From: Saprospiraceae bacterium
Lineage (GTDB): Bacteria > Bacteroidota > Bacteroidia > Chitinophagales > Saprospiraceae
Length of the DNA stretch: 6,069 bases
Assembly (NCBI GenBank): GCA_023300255.1
Contig: JALZWC010000806.1
Coordinates: 1-6,069, forward strand
Direction: 5' to 3'
Shown: positions 1 through 5,992 of the stretch, piece by piece
Layout of the letters: each line of letters starts with the position of its first letter
How positions within the stretch are numbered: the stretch's first letter is position 1
Position numbers and translations under genes: made by a program
The notes under the pieces: model-generated
The model's input: the letters and a program-made list of their open reading frames with translations, nothing else
Databases searched by the model: none
What the model was told of the DNA's origin: nothing

Positions 1-3000
1 GGGATAGAAGTTGATCAAGTATTTGATTTAGCCTTAGTGAAGGTAATCAATACTGCATTGACGCCAGCGCCATACAGTGCAGGAGATAAAGTGAGCTACA
101 TCATAACGGTTTATAATCAAGGAACATTAGATGCTACCAATGTAGTGGTAGAAGATTACTTGCCAGCAGGTTTAGTATTCAACCAAGCAGACAATGCGAC
201 CTTTGCTTATGATAGCTTTGGTAACTTAGAAGCGAAAGTTGATTTCATTGCAGCGGGTGACTCAAAAGATTTAGGGGTTACACTACAAATTGATCCTAAT
301 TATCAAGGAACAAATTTAGTGAATAATGCAGAGATCACAGGAGCTGCTACTACTAATAATACAGATCCTACAGGATTACCAGCTCAAGGAACACCAGATG
401 TAGATAGTACACCGGGTAATAATGAGTTGGATGATGCAGAAACGGATAATGACAATGTGATAGTTGATGCACAAACGGGTAGTACACAAGATGATGATTC
501 TTTCGAGGATGATTATGATTTAGCAAGTGTGAATATTGATCAAGTATTTGATTTAGCATTAGTTAAAAAGTTAGCTACTAATCAAGATGCTTTAGTTCAA
601 GCTGGAGATGTTGTCACTTATGCAATTACCGTTTATAACCAAGGATCAATTGATGCAACAGCTATTACTATCAAGGATTATATCCCACAGGGTATGACAT
701 TGGTAGATGCAGATTGGAATGCAGATGGAACTTATACGATTCCATTCCTTGCAGCACAAAGCAATACGACTGTTAATATTGACTTATTAGTTAGTGCTTC
801 TTTTGAAGGTACGTCTATCACTAACTTCGCAGAGATCAGTGATGATGGAAATGGACCAGATGATGTAGATAGTACACCAGATGGATTTAATTTAAATCAA
901 GAAGGAGAAGACAATGATTTAGTTGATAATGATGTAATCGATAATAGAAACGGAGATGAAGATGATCACGATTTAGAAGTGATCGGAATAGGTAAGTTTG
1001 ATTTAGCTTTAGATAAGAAATTATCTGCTGCTCAATTAGATACGGTCAATATCGGTGACATTATAGAATATGAAATTACAATTACGAATGAAGGAGACTT
1101 TGCATCATATAATATCGAAGTACTAGACCATATACCAAACGGTATGATACTAAGTACACGAGATAATAATAACTGGAATCTGGAAGCGAATGGATCAGCA
1201 GTAAATACAATTGCTGGACCTTTAAATCCTGGACAGGATATTAAATTAACGATCTTGTTAGAGATTTTACCAACAGCAACTAGCGGTTCTTTAAGAAACG
1301 TTGCGGAAATCGCTAATATGACGGATGAGACTGGAGTAGTTGTAGAGGACGTAGATTCTGAATTAGAAAATGATGGTTTCGATGAAGCAGAATTTGACTT
1401 TGAAGATGATGAAGGTGCAGTAGGTGTATACTTCGCTGCTTCCTGTCCAAATGTATTGACGATACCAGCTATCACAACTATTTGTGAAGGAGCATCGCAA
1501 CCATTAGCTGCGATCGGAATTGATCCTAATTCTACTTATAAATGGGATGGACCTACGGCAACCTTAAGTTGTACAGATTGTCCAAACCCAGTGGCTTCAC
1601 CAACTGTTACTTCTACTTACTGTGTAACTGCGGAAGAACCAAACGGATGTAAAACGGTTAGTTGTTCTACTTTAAATGTAGAGCCTAATCCAAATGCAAA
1701 TGCAGGTAGTGATGTAGCGATATGTGGTGGTAGTTCTGCACAGTTATCAGCAACAGGTGGGAATGCATTTAGTTGGTCACCGACTACAGGCTTAAGTGAT
1801 CCTAATGTGGCCAACCCGATAGCTACTCCTTCTGTAACTACAGAATACTGTGTGCTTGTTATCAATGCACTTGGTTGTATTGATACGGATTGTATCACGG
1901 TTACAGTAGGTGGAGAATTACAGCCTAGTGCTGGTCAAGATGTGAGCATCTGTAAAGGAAGTAATACACAATTAAGTGCAATAGGTGGTGTGAATTATCA
2001 ATGGAGTCCAGCAGCAGGATTAAGTAGCACAAATACTTATAATCCAATTGCGAATCCATCGACTACTACTACTTACTGTGTGACCGTGACGGACGGAAAC
2101 GGATGTCAAGGTACAGATTGTGTTACTGTTAATGTAAATAATGACTTAGCTGTAAATGCGGGTCAGGACAAAGATATTTGTAAAGGAAGTACGGCTCAGT
2201 TGAGCGCTTCTGGAGGAAGTCAATATACATGGAGTCCAGCGGCAGGATTGAATAATGCGAACAGTCCAAACCCAACGGCATCTCCGCAAATAACAACGAC
2301 TTATTGTGTGACTGCTACTGACAACTTCGGTTGTTCTGGGGTAGATTGTATCACAGTAATTGTCAATGAAGGAATTACAATTAGCGCAGGAAATGATGAA
2401 GTTGTTTGTGCGAATCAAACAACTGCTCTATCTGCAAGTGGAGGAGTAAGTTATGTTTGGAGTCCATCAACAGGATTAAATAATAGCAATACTGCGGCTC
2501 CTTTAGCAACGGTATCTTCTACTACTAATTACTGTGTGACGGTAACAGATGCAAGTGGATGTACTGGAGTAGACTGTGTGACTTTACTTGTGAATGATCC
2601 AGTGATTGCTAATGCAGGAGCGGATGTGACTATCTGTGAAAATGAATCGACAGGATTAAATGCAACAGGAGGATTGTCTTACAGATGGAGTCCAGCAACT
2701 GGATTAAGTAATGCGAATATCGCATCGCCAGTTGCCACGCCAACGTTTACGACTAACTACTGTGTGACCGTTACTAATCAAGGATGTACTTCTGTAGATT
2801 GTGTGACTGTTAAGATTGATACTGCCTGTGATTTTGACGGAGATGGTAATGATAATAGTGGAGGAACACCTTCCCCTTGTGGCTTAACAGCAACAGCGTG
2901 TCCAGATAAATACATTTGCGATGATGGTATCGTAAGATTAGTAGTGAATGGTGGTTCTAGTTGGACATGGAGTCCAGCAACTGGATTAGATGATGTAACG

Positions 3001-5616
3001 TCGCCAGCACCTTATGCTTCGCCATCACAAACAACAACATATACGGTTGTTATTTCTGATAACAACGGTTGTACGGATACGGACGAAGTAGTAGTTTATG
3101 TAGATAATTGTAATGCGACTCCAGTATGTAACTTGACAGCAGTAGGTTGTCCAGATAAATACATCTGCGGAGGTGGTCAAGTAAGATTAGTAGTGAATGG
3201 TGGTTCTAGTTGGTTATGGAGTCCAGCGACTGGATTAGATGATCCAACAGCACCAGCGCCTTACGCTTCCCCATCACAAACGACTACTTATACGATTACC
3301 GTAAAAGATGATCAAGGTTGTACTAGTTCTGATGAAGTAGTTGTTTTCGTAAGCGGTAATGCAAATGCATTCGCAGGAAATGATGCTTCGATTTGCTCAG
3401 GTGGTTCTACTAACTTAAATGCATCAGGAGGAAGTACTTACCAATGGAGTCCAGCAGCAGGATTGAGTAATCCGAATAGCGCAAATCCTACAGCGTCTCC
3501 AAGTGTGACTACTGCTTATACAGTGGAAGTGACGACAGCAGATGGTTGTAAAGGAGTAGATCACGTTACCGTTTATGTGAATGGTAATATTTCTGTAAAC
3601 GCAGGAGACGATCAAACGATCTGTACTTCTGGAAATACACAGTTAAACGCAAGTGGAGGAGGTACTTACCAATGGAGTCCAGCAGCAGGATTGAATAATC
3701 CTAATATTGCGAACCCAATGGCAACGCCTTCTGAAACGACTACTTATTGTGTGACGGTGACTAGCGCAGATGGTTGTTCAGGTGTAGATTGTGTAACAGT
3801 TTACACTAGTACAGGTCGACCAGCAGTAGCTTGTGAAGATAAGACGATTTGCTTTGGTGGATCAACACCATTGAATGTGACATCAGGTGCCGCTTATAAT
3901 TGGAGTCCAGCAGGAACACTTGATGATGCAACTAGTGGAACACCAACTGCGAACCCTACACATACAACGACTTACAATGTTACTGTAACAGATGATAATG
4001 GTTGTAATAGTGTGAGTCAAGTGACCGTATTCGTAGAAGATGGTTTCTTAGACTTAGGACAAGACATTTCGATGTGTTCTAGCGTACCCGTTCAATTAAC
4101 TGCAACAGGTGGAGGTACTAGTTACCAATGGAGTCCAGTAGCAGGATTAAGTAATCCTAATATTGCAAATCCAATCGCAACCCCATTAGCAACGACAACG
4201 TACTGTGTTACGGTAAATGGAACAGGTGGTACTTGTACTTTGGTTGATTGTATCACGATAACAGTAGGCGGAGACATAGCGGTATCAGCAGGAGACGATA
4301 TGACGGTTTGTTCAGGAAGTACAGGAGTACTAAGTGCGCAAGGTGGGAACACTTATAGATGGAGTCCAGCAGCAGGATTAAGTAATCCTAATATTGCGAA
4401 TCCTACAGTTACACCAACGACAACAACTACTTACTGTGTAACAGTTACAGACGCTAGCGGTTGTGAAGGAACAGATTGTATGGTAGTCAATGTAATGGAT
4501 GCAATACAAACGGTAGCATGTGAAGACAAGACGATTGTTCCAGGTGGTAGTATTCGATTGAATGTAACTTCAGGAGCAAGTTATAATTGGAGTCCAGCTT
4601 CCAGCTTAGGCGATCCTACTTCAGCTGTACCAGTGGCTACACCTTCAGTAACGACTACTTACTTAGTGACCGTAACAGATGATAATGGTTGTACTAGTGT
4701 GGATGATGTTACGGTGTTCGTAGATCCTAACTATACAGGTGGACCAACTGCAGGTGTAGGAGTTAGATTGAGATCAAAAGCCTTCTTACAAGGTTCTATG
4801 ACGCCTGATTCTCCTGATAACTTGATGTATGATAAGTTAAGAGAAAATGCTTTAATACCAGAAAAAGAACCATATACAACTTTATCTCCTTTTGCAAATC
4901 AAGAAGGTACTTTCCTTCAGTTTGGCGGCGGAGAAGAAAGAGTGAGTGCAGAAGTATTCCGTACAACTGGACCAGATGCAATTGTCGATTGGATTTTCTT
5001 AGAATTGCATGACGCAATAGATCCAAGTGAAATAATTGCAACAAGATCGGCCTTACTACAAAGAGATGGAGACATTGTCGATGTAGATGGTTATTCACCA
5101 GTAAACTTCTCAGTAGAACCAGGTTCTTACTATGTAGCAGTGAGACATAGAAATCACTTAGGAGCTATGACAGGGGAACCAATCTTAATGGGTACAGAAG
5201 ATAATGATGATGTAGTGGATTTCACAAATCCAGCGACACCAATTTACCGCTTAAAAGATCCTAATAGAACTAGTGAGCATCCACTTAAGTTAGTGGGCGA
5301 TTATAATTGCTTATGGGGAGGAAACTCGAATGCCAACGGTACGGTAATCTTCCAAGGACCGCAATTAGATCAAGACAAATTGTTCTATGATATTTTTACA
5401 CATCCTGAAAACATAGGCGAGGATGGATTCCCTAATCATAACTATATCATCAAAGACTACTGTTTAGGTGATAATAATATGGATGGTGAATTAAAGTATC
5501 AAGGACCAAATAATGATATTGATGTTTTACAATTCTTCAATGTAATCTTACATGAAGAAAATCCAGACTACCGAGGTAATAAGATCATTTATGAGCAAAT
5601 TCCTGGGAAAGAATAG
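1..5616 (+). CDS. Giant secreted multidomain repeat protein (DUF11 + Ig/PKD-like array + dockerin-like C-terminus), 5' partial
   Basis: The frame is open from base 1 to a TAG at 5614-5616, giving 1871 residues with the N-terminus outside the window. The GTG at 37 is the Val of a conserved 'FDLALVK' motif, so it is not the start. Domains in order, numbering codon 1 at base 1: three DUF11-type repeats with acidic linkers (codons about 8-481), fourteen Ig/PKD-like repeats (about 482-1575), and a C-terminal module with 'FLQG', 'RSALLQRDGD' and 'YYVAVRHRNHLG' followed by two calcium-loop-like motifs (about 1576-1871). Such architectures are known in large extracellular proteins of Bacteroidota, especially Saprospiraceae-like bacteria. 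No catalytic motif or transmembrane helix is visible. An adhesive or structural role at the cell surface or in the matrix is inferred from the architecture alone. No T9SS sorting domain is recognised at the end. A strong terminator lies about 110 bases downstream, so this is the last gene of its transcript. Confidence 0.96.
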   Translation, partial: GIEVDQVFDLALVKVINTALTPAPYSAGDKVSYIITVYNQGTLDATNVVVEDYLPAGLVFNQADNATFAYDSFGNLEAKVDFIAAGDSKDLGVTLQIDPNYQGTNLVNNAEITGAATTNNTDPTGLPAQGTPDVDSTPGNNELDDAETDNDNVIVDAQTGSTQDDDSFEDDYDLASVNIDQVFDLALVKKLATNQDALVQAGDVVTYAITVYNQGSIDATAITIKDYIPQGMTLVDADWNADGTYTIPFLAAQSNTTVNIDLLVSASFEGTSITNFAEISDDGNGPDDVDSTPDGFNLNQEGEDNDLVDNDVIDNRNGDEDDHDLEVIGIGKFDLALDKKLSAAQLDTVNIGDIIEYEITITNEGDFASYNIEVLDHIPNGMILSTRDNNNWNLEANGSAVNTIAGPLNPGQDIKLTILLEILPTATSGSLRNVAEIANMTDETGVVVEDVDSELENDGFDEAEFDFEDDEGAVGVYFAASCPNVLTIPAITTICEGASQPLAAIGIDPNSTYKWDGPTATLSCTDCPNPVASPTVTSTYCVTAEEPNGCKTVSCSTLNVEPNPNANAGSDVAICGGSSAQLSATGGNAFSWSPTTGLSDPNVANPIATPSVTTEYCVLVINALGCIDTDCITVTVGGELQPSAGQDVSICKGSNTQLSAIGGVNYQWSPAAGLSSTNTYNPIANPSTTTTYCVTVTDGNGCQGTDCVTVNVNNDLAVNAGQDKDICKGSTAQLSASGGSQYTWSPAAGLNNANSPNPTASPQITTTYCVTATDNFGCSGVDCITVIVNEGITISAGNDEVVCANQTTALSASGGVSYVWSPSTGLNNSNTAAPLATVSSTTNYCVTVTDASGCTGVDCVTLLVNDPVIANAGADVTICENESTGLNATGGLSYRWSPATGLSNANIASPVATPTFTTNYCVTVTNQGCTSVDCVTVKIDTACDFDGDGNDNSGGTPSPCGLTATACPDKYICDDGIVRLVVNGGSSWTWSPATGLDDVTSPAPYASPSQTTTYTVVISDNNGCTDTDEVVVYVDNCNATPVCNLTAVGCPDKYICGGGQVRLVVNGGSSWLWSPATGLDDPTAPAPYASPSQTTTYTITVKDDQGCTSSDEVVVFVSGNANAFAGNDASICSGGSTNLNASGGSTYQWSPAAGLSNPNSANPTASPSVTTAYTVEVTTADGCKGVDHVTVYVNGNISVNAGDDQTICTSGNTQLNASGGGTYQWSPAAGLNNPNIANPMATPSETTTYCVTVTSADGCSGVDCVTVYTSTGRPAVACEDKTICFGGSTPLNVTSGAAYNWSPAGTLDDATSGTPTANPTHTTTYNVTVTDDNGCNSVSQVTVFVEDGFLDLGQDISMCSSVPVQLTATGGGTSYQWSPVAGLSNPNIANPIATPLATTTYCVTVNGTGGTCTLVDCITITVGGDIAVSAGDDMTVCSGSTGVLSAQGGNTYRWSPAAGLSNPNIANPTVTPTTTTTYCVTVTDASGCEGTDCMVVNVMDAIQTVACEDKTIVPGGSIRLNVTSGASYNWSPASSLGDPTSAVPVATPSVTTTYLVTVTDDNGCTSVDDVTVFVDPNYTGGPTAGVGVRLRSKAFLQGSMTPDSPDNLMYDKLRENALIPEKEPYTTLSPFANQEGTFLQFGGGEERVSAEVFRTTGPDAIVDWIFLELHDAIDPSEIIATRSALLQRDGDIVDVDGYSPVNFSVEPGSYYVAVRHRNHLGAMTGEPILMGTEDNDDVVDFTNPATPIYRLKDPNRTSEHPLKLVGDYNCLWGGNSNANGTVIFQGPQLDQDKLFYDIFTHPENIGEDGFPNHNYIIKDYCLGDNNMDGELKYQGPNNDIDVLQFFNVILHEENPDYRGNKIIYEQIPGKE
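22..546 (+). repeat. DUF11-type repeat 1 with acidic linker
   Basis: The repeat runs from 'FDLALVK' (base 22) through 'AGDKVSYIITVYNQG', 'DYLPAGL' and 'NNAEITG' (to about 345). This is the usual DUF11 / conserved-repeat (TIGR01451-like) pattern: an opening strand, a 'G..V.Y.I.V.N.G' strand pair, a 'D.LP.G' turn and a closing 'N.AEI'. The linker at 346-546 has 18 Asp/Glu and no Lys/Arg in 67 residues. Linkers of this kind in surface proteins may bind calcium or stay extended; that is inference. The first seven codons of the window match the end of the linker before repeat 2 ('VDQV' against 'IDQV'), so at least one further copy probably lies upstream. Confidence 0.85.
547..996 (+). repeat. DUF11-type repeat 2 with acidic linker
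   Basis: The second copy starts at 'FDLALVKK' (base 547), with 'AGDVVTYAITVYNQG', 'DYIPQGM' and 'NFAEIS' closing the core at about 840. It is the closest relative of copy 1, sharing 'ITVYNQG' and the 'VFDLALVK' entry. The linker at 841-996 has 19 Asp/Glu in 52 residues and contains 'DVDSTPDG', which echoes 'DVDSTPGN' in linker 1. Repeat and linker were therefore probably duplicated as one unit. Confidence 0.85.
997..1443 (+). repeat. DUF11-type repeat 3 with acidic linker leading into the Ig-like array
   Basis: The third copy begins at 'FDLALDKK' (base 997), with 'IGDIIEYEITITNEG', 'DHIPNGM' and 'NVAEIAN' closing at about 1320. It is more diverged than copies 1 and 2, with Asp replacing Val in the entry motif and 'TNEG' replacing 'YNQG'. 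The linker at 1321-1443 has 16 Asp/Glu in 41 residues and ends in the hydrophobic stretch 'VGVYFAAS' just before the first Ig-like repeat. Confidence 0.83.
2821..2865 (+). other. Asp/Gly-rich loop between Ig-like repeats 6 and 7
   Basis: This short insert reads TACDFDGDGNDNSGG. Its alternating Asp spacing (D-F-D-G-D-G-N-D) resembles calcium loops of EF-hand or thrombospondin-type-3 kind. One Cys precedes it (2827-2829) and another follows at 2878-2880, so the loop could be closed by a disulfide. It is the only break in an otherwise head-to-tail array, and it sits where the repeats switch from the four-Cys class to the 'CPDK' class. Calcium binding is inferred from spacing only. Confidence 0.5.
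2866..3354 (+). repeat. Tandem duplicate Ig-like repeats R7 and R8 ('CPDKYIC' class)
   Basis: R7 and R8 share the N-terminal extension P-x-C-x-L-T-A-x-x-CPDKYIC and the core 'VRLVVNGGSSW.WSPATGLDD', and both end in 'DEVVV.V'. At DNA level, 2932-2964 and 3181-3213 are identical over 33 bases, an offset of 249. Both lack the YC/DC cysteine pair but carry two extra cysteines at the N-terminal side. They are the most alike neighbours in the array and look like a relatively recent duplication. Confidence 0.85.
3355..4725 (+). repeat. Probable duplicated three-repeat block (R9-R11 and R12-R14)
   Basis: R10 resembles R13 ('AGDD.T.C...', 'WSPAAGL.NPNIANP'). R11 resembles R14 closely ('VACEDKTI', 'LNVTSGA.YNWSPA', 'VTVTDDNGC', 'VTVFV'). 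R9 and R12 share 'YQWSP.AGLSNPN.ANP'. The start-to-start offsets are 684, 690 and 687 bases, nearly constant, as expected for block duplication. The match R9/R12 is the weakest: R12 has the YC/DC cysteines and R9 does not. Local exchange between neighbours is also visible, since R12 and R13 share 27 identical bases (4140-4166 and 4371-4397). Confidence 0.6.
4726..5298 (+). other. C-terminal 'FLQG / RDGD / RHRNHLG' module
   Basis: After the last Ig-like repeat the protein changes character. It contains 'VGVRLRSKAFLQG', a 'MYDKLRENALIPEKEPY' segment, 'VDWIFLELHD', 'ATRSALLQRDGDIVDVDG' and 'YYVAVRHRNHLGAMT' (the last from 5128). I recall this order of motifs as a conserved module in many large secreted Bacteroidota proteins, where it sits between repeat arrays and a dockerin-like tail. 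Its biochemical function is not known to me. It is probably a beta-rich domain used for surface retention or assembly, which is inference. Confidence 0.75.
5299..5613 (+). other. Dockerin-like tail with two calcium-loop-like motifs
   Basis: There are two related segments. The first, at 5323-5376, has N-S-N-A-N-G-T-V-I-F-Q-G followed by D-Q-D. The second, at 5470-5523, has D-N-N-M-D-G-E-L-K-Y-Q-G followed by D-I-D. Each resembles a dockerin/EF-hand loop (D/N at positions 1, 3 and 5, then G) with a 'xxQG...ND.D' extension. The second has the better acidic set; the first has Asn in place of Asp. The protein ends 'IIYEQIPGKE', close to the usual family ending '.EQLP', so the C-terminus appears natural and complete. 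Confidence 0.7.
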
Positions 5617-5624
5617 ATAGTAAA

Positions 5625-5722
5625 AGATTGTTTGAATCTGTTAGATTGTTTGCTGCTTGTAAGCAATCTAACAACGATAACAATTAGTCCGATTAACATC
5701 GGCGGCTGGCTTTAATAAGCCA
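5625..5722 (+). other. Cluster of small hairpins in the 3' untranslated region
   Basis: Four adjacent inverted repeats start nine bases after the stop codon. The first is AGATT/AATCT at 5625-5639. The second is GTTAGATTG/CAATCTAAC (9-bp perfect stem, 15-base loop) at 5640-5672. The third is CCGAT/ATCGG with a TAAC loop at 5689-5702. The fourth is TGGCTT/AAGCCA with a TAAT loop at 5707-5722. AGATTGTTTG occurs twice (5625-5634 and 5643-5652), so the CAATCT arm at 5664 could pair with either copy. None is followed by a T-run, so these are not themselves terminators. They could protect the 3' end of the mRNA. Confidence 0.55.
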
Positions 5723-5727
5723 TATAA

Positions 5728-5764
5728 GGGCAATAGAAAGTAACATTTCTATTGCTCTTTTTTT
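5728..5764 (+). terminator. Rho-independent terminator of the repeat-protein gene
   Basis: GGGCAATAGAAA (5728-5739) pairs with TTTCTATTGCTC (5746-5757) over 12 positions with one G-T wobble. The loop is six bases (GTAACA), followed directly by seven Ts (5758-5764). This is a textbook intrinsic terminator on the + strand, 111 bases after the stop codon. Confidence 0.92.
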
Positions 5765-5851
5765 ATGCCTTACAACGTTATTTAATCGAGTGTAAAACAA
5801 AGTTGGGACCATTAGAGTGCCATGGAGTTATATCTTAAATTTACCCAATAA

Positions 5852-5890
5852 AATAGTGGGCTTGATGGCGAAGCCATCAAGCCTTCTATT
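5852..5890. other. Isolated long hairpin, possible second or bidirectional terminator
   Basis: GGCTTGATGGC (5859-5869) and GCCATCAAGCC (5873-5883) form a perfect 11-bp stem closed by a GAA triloop. It extends through a G-T wobble and one T-T mismatch to AATAG/CTATT (5852-5856 / 5886-5890), giving 18 facing positions. On the + strand it is followed by CTTTTAA, a short T-run. On the - strand the following sequence contains only ATTTTATT. Terminator function is plausible but weaker than for the upstream one. A hairpin for a convergent transcript or a dispersed palindromic element are alternatives. Confidence 0.6.
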
Positions 5891-5930
5891 CTTTTAATGA
5901 TCTCTAATAAAAATTCTTGCCAGCAAGTAT

Positions 5931-5992
5931 GGGGGATAAAAAAGAGGGGTAAAAAAGGGGGAGGGGAAAGAGGGTATGGGGAGTAAGGAGGG
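5931..5992 (+). other. Purine-rich tract with repeated G-runs (potential G-quadruplex)
   Basis: G-runs of 3-5 lie at 5931-5935, 5946-5949, 5957-5961, 5963-5966, 5972-5974, 5978-5981 and 5990-5992, separated mostly by A. The stretch 5957-5981 fits the G3+N1-7 pattern, with loops of 1, 5 and 3 bases. The strand bias is nearly complete: the tract has no C and only a few T. No gene start follows closely enough for it to be a ribosome binding site. Confidence 0.6.

Larger units (their letters stand above)
1444..4725 (+). repeat. Array of fourteen Ig/PKD-like repeats, about 76 residues each
   Basis: By eye the boundaries are R1 1444-1683, R2 1684-1914, R3 1915-2139, R4 2140-2367, R5 2368-2595, R6 2596-2820, R7 2866-3105, R8 3106-3354, R9 3355-3582, R10 3583-3810, R11 3811-4038, R12 4039-4272, R13 4273-4497 and R14 4498-4725. 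The consensus is AG.D..IC.G....L.A.GG..Y.WSPA.GL.NPN.ANP.A.P..TTTYCVTVTD..GC.G.DCVTV.V. R1 is diverged: it has 'KWDGP' in place of 'WSP' and extra cysteines. The predicted fold is an all-beta sandwich like the PKD/Ig-like repeats common in Bacteroidota gliding- and adhesion-type proteins. R2-R6, R10, R12 and R13 carry four cysteines (IC, YC, GC, DC). R7, R8, R9, R11 and R14 lack the YC/DC pair. The exact Pfam family was not assigned. Confidence 0.9.

Noticed and set aside
37..39. GTG as the start codon of the long gene
   Set aside because: It encodes the Val of the conserved 'FDLALVK' motif seen again at 547. The frame is open upstream to base 1 and no ribosome binding site precedes it.
1032..1475. 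147-codon open frame on the - strand
   Set aside because: It lies wholly inside the well-supported + strand gene. Its Ser/Thr-rich composition mirrors the acidic linker read backwards, and no domain or ribosome binding site is visible.
1684..4725. CRISPR-like regular spacing of short repeats
   Set aside because: The period is about 228 bases, the repeats are diverged, and the whole stretch is a continuous coding frame. This is a protein repeat array.
368..5098. Other antisense open frames (368-559, 1617-1898, 2146-2418, 3424-3615, 4122-4352) and the frame at 4796-5098
   Set aside because: All are shadows of the repeat protein in other frames, with low-complexity translations such as His-rich or Ser/Arg-rich stretches that follow from the repeated DNA.
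5640..5672. Intrinsic terminator at the 9-bp hairpin
   Set aside because: The stem is perfect but the loop is 15 bases and the following sequence (ACAACGATAAC) has no T-run. The true terminator is at 5728-5764.
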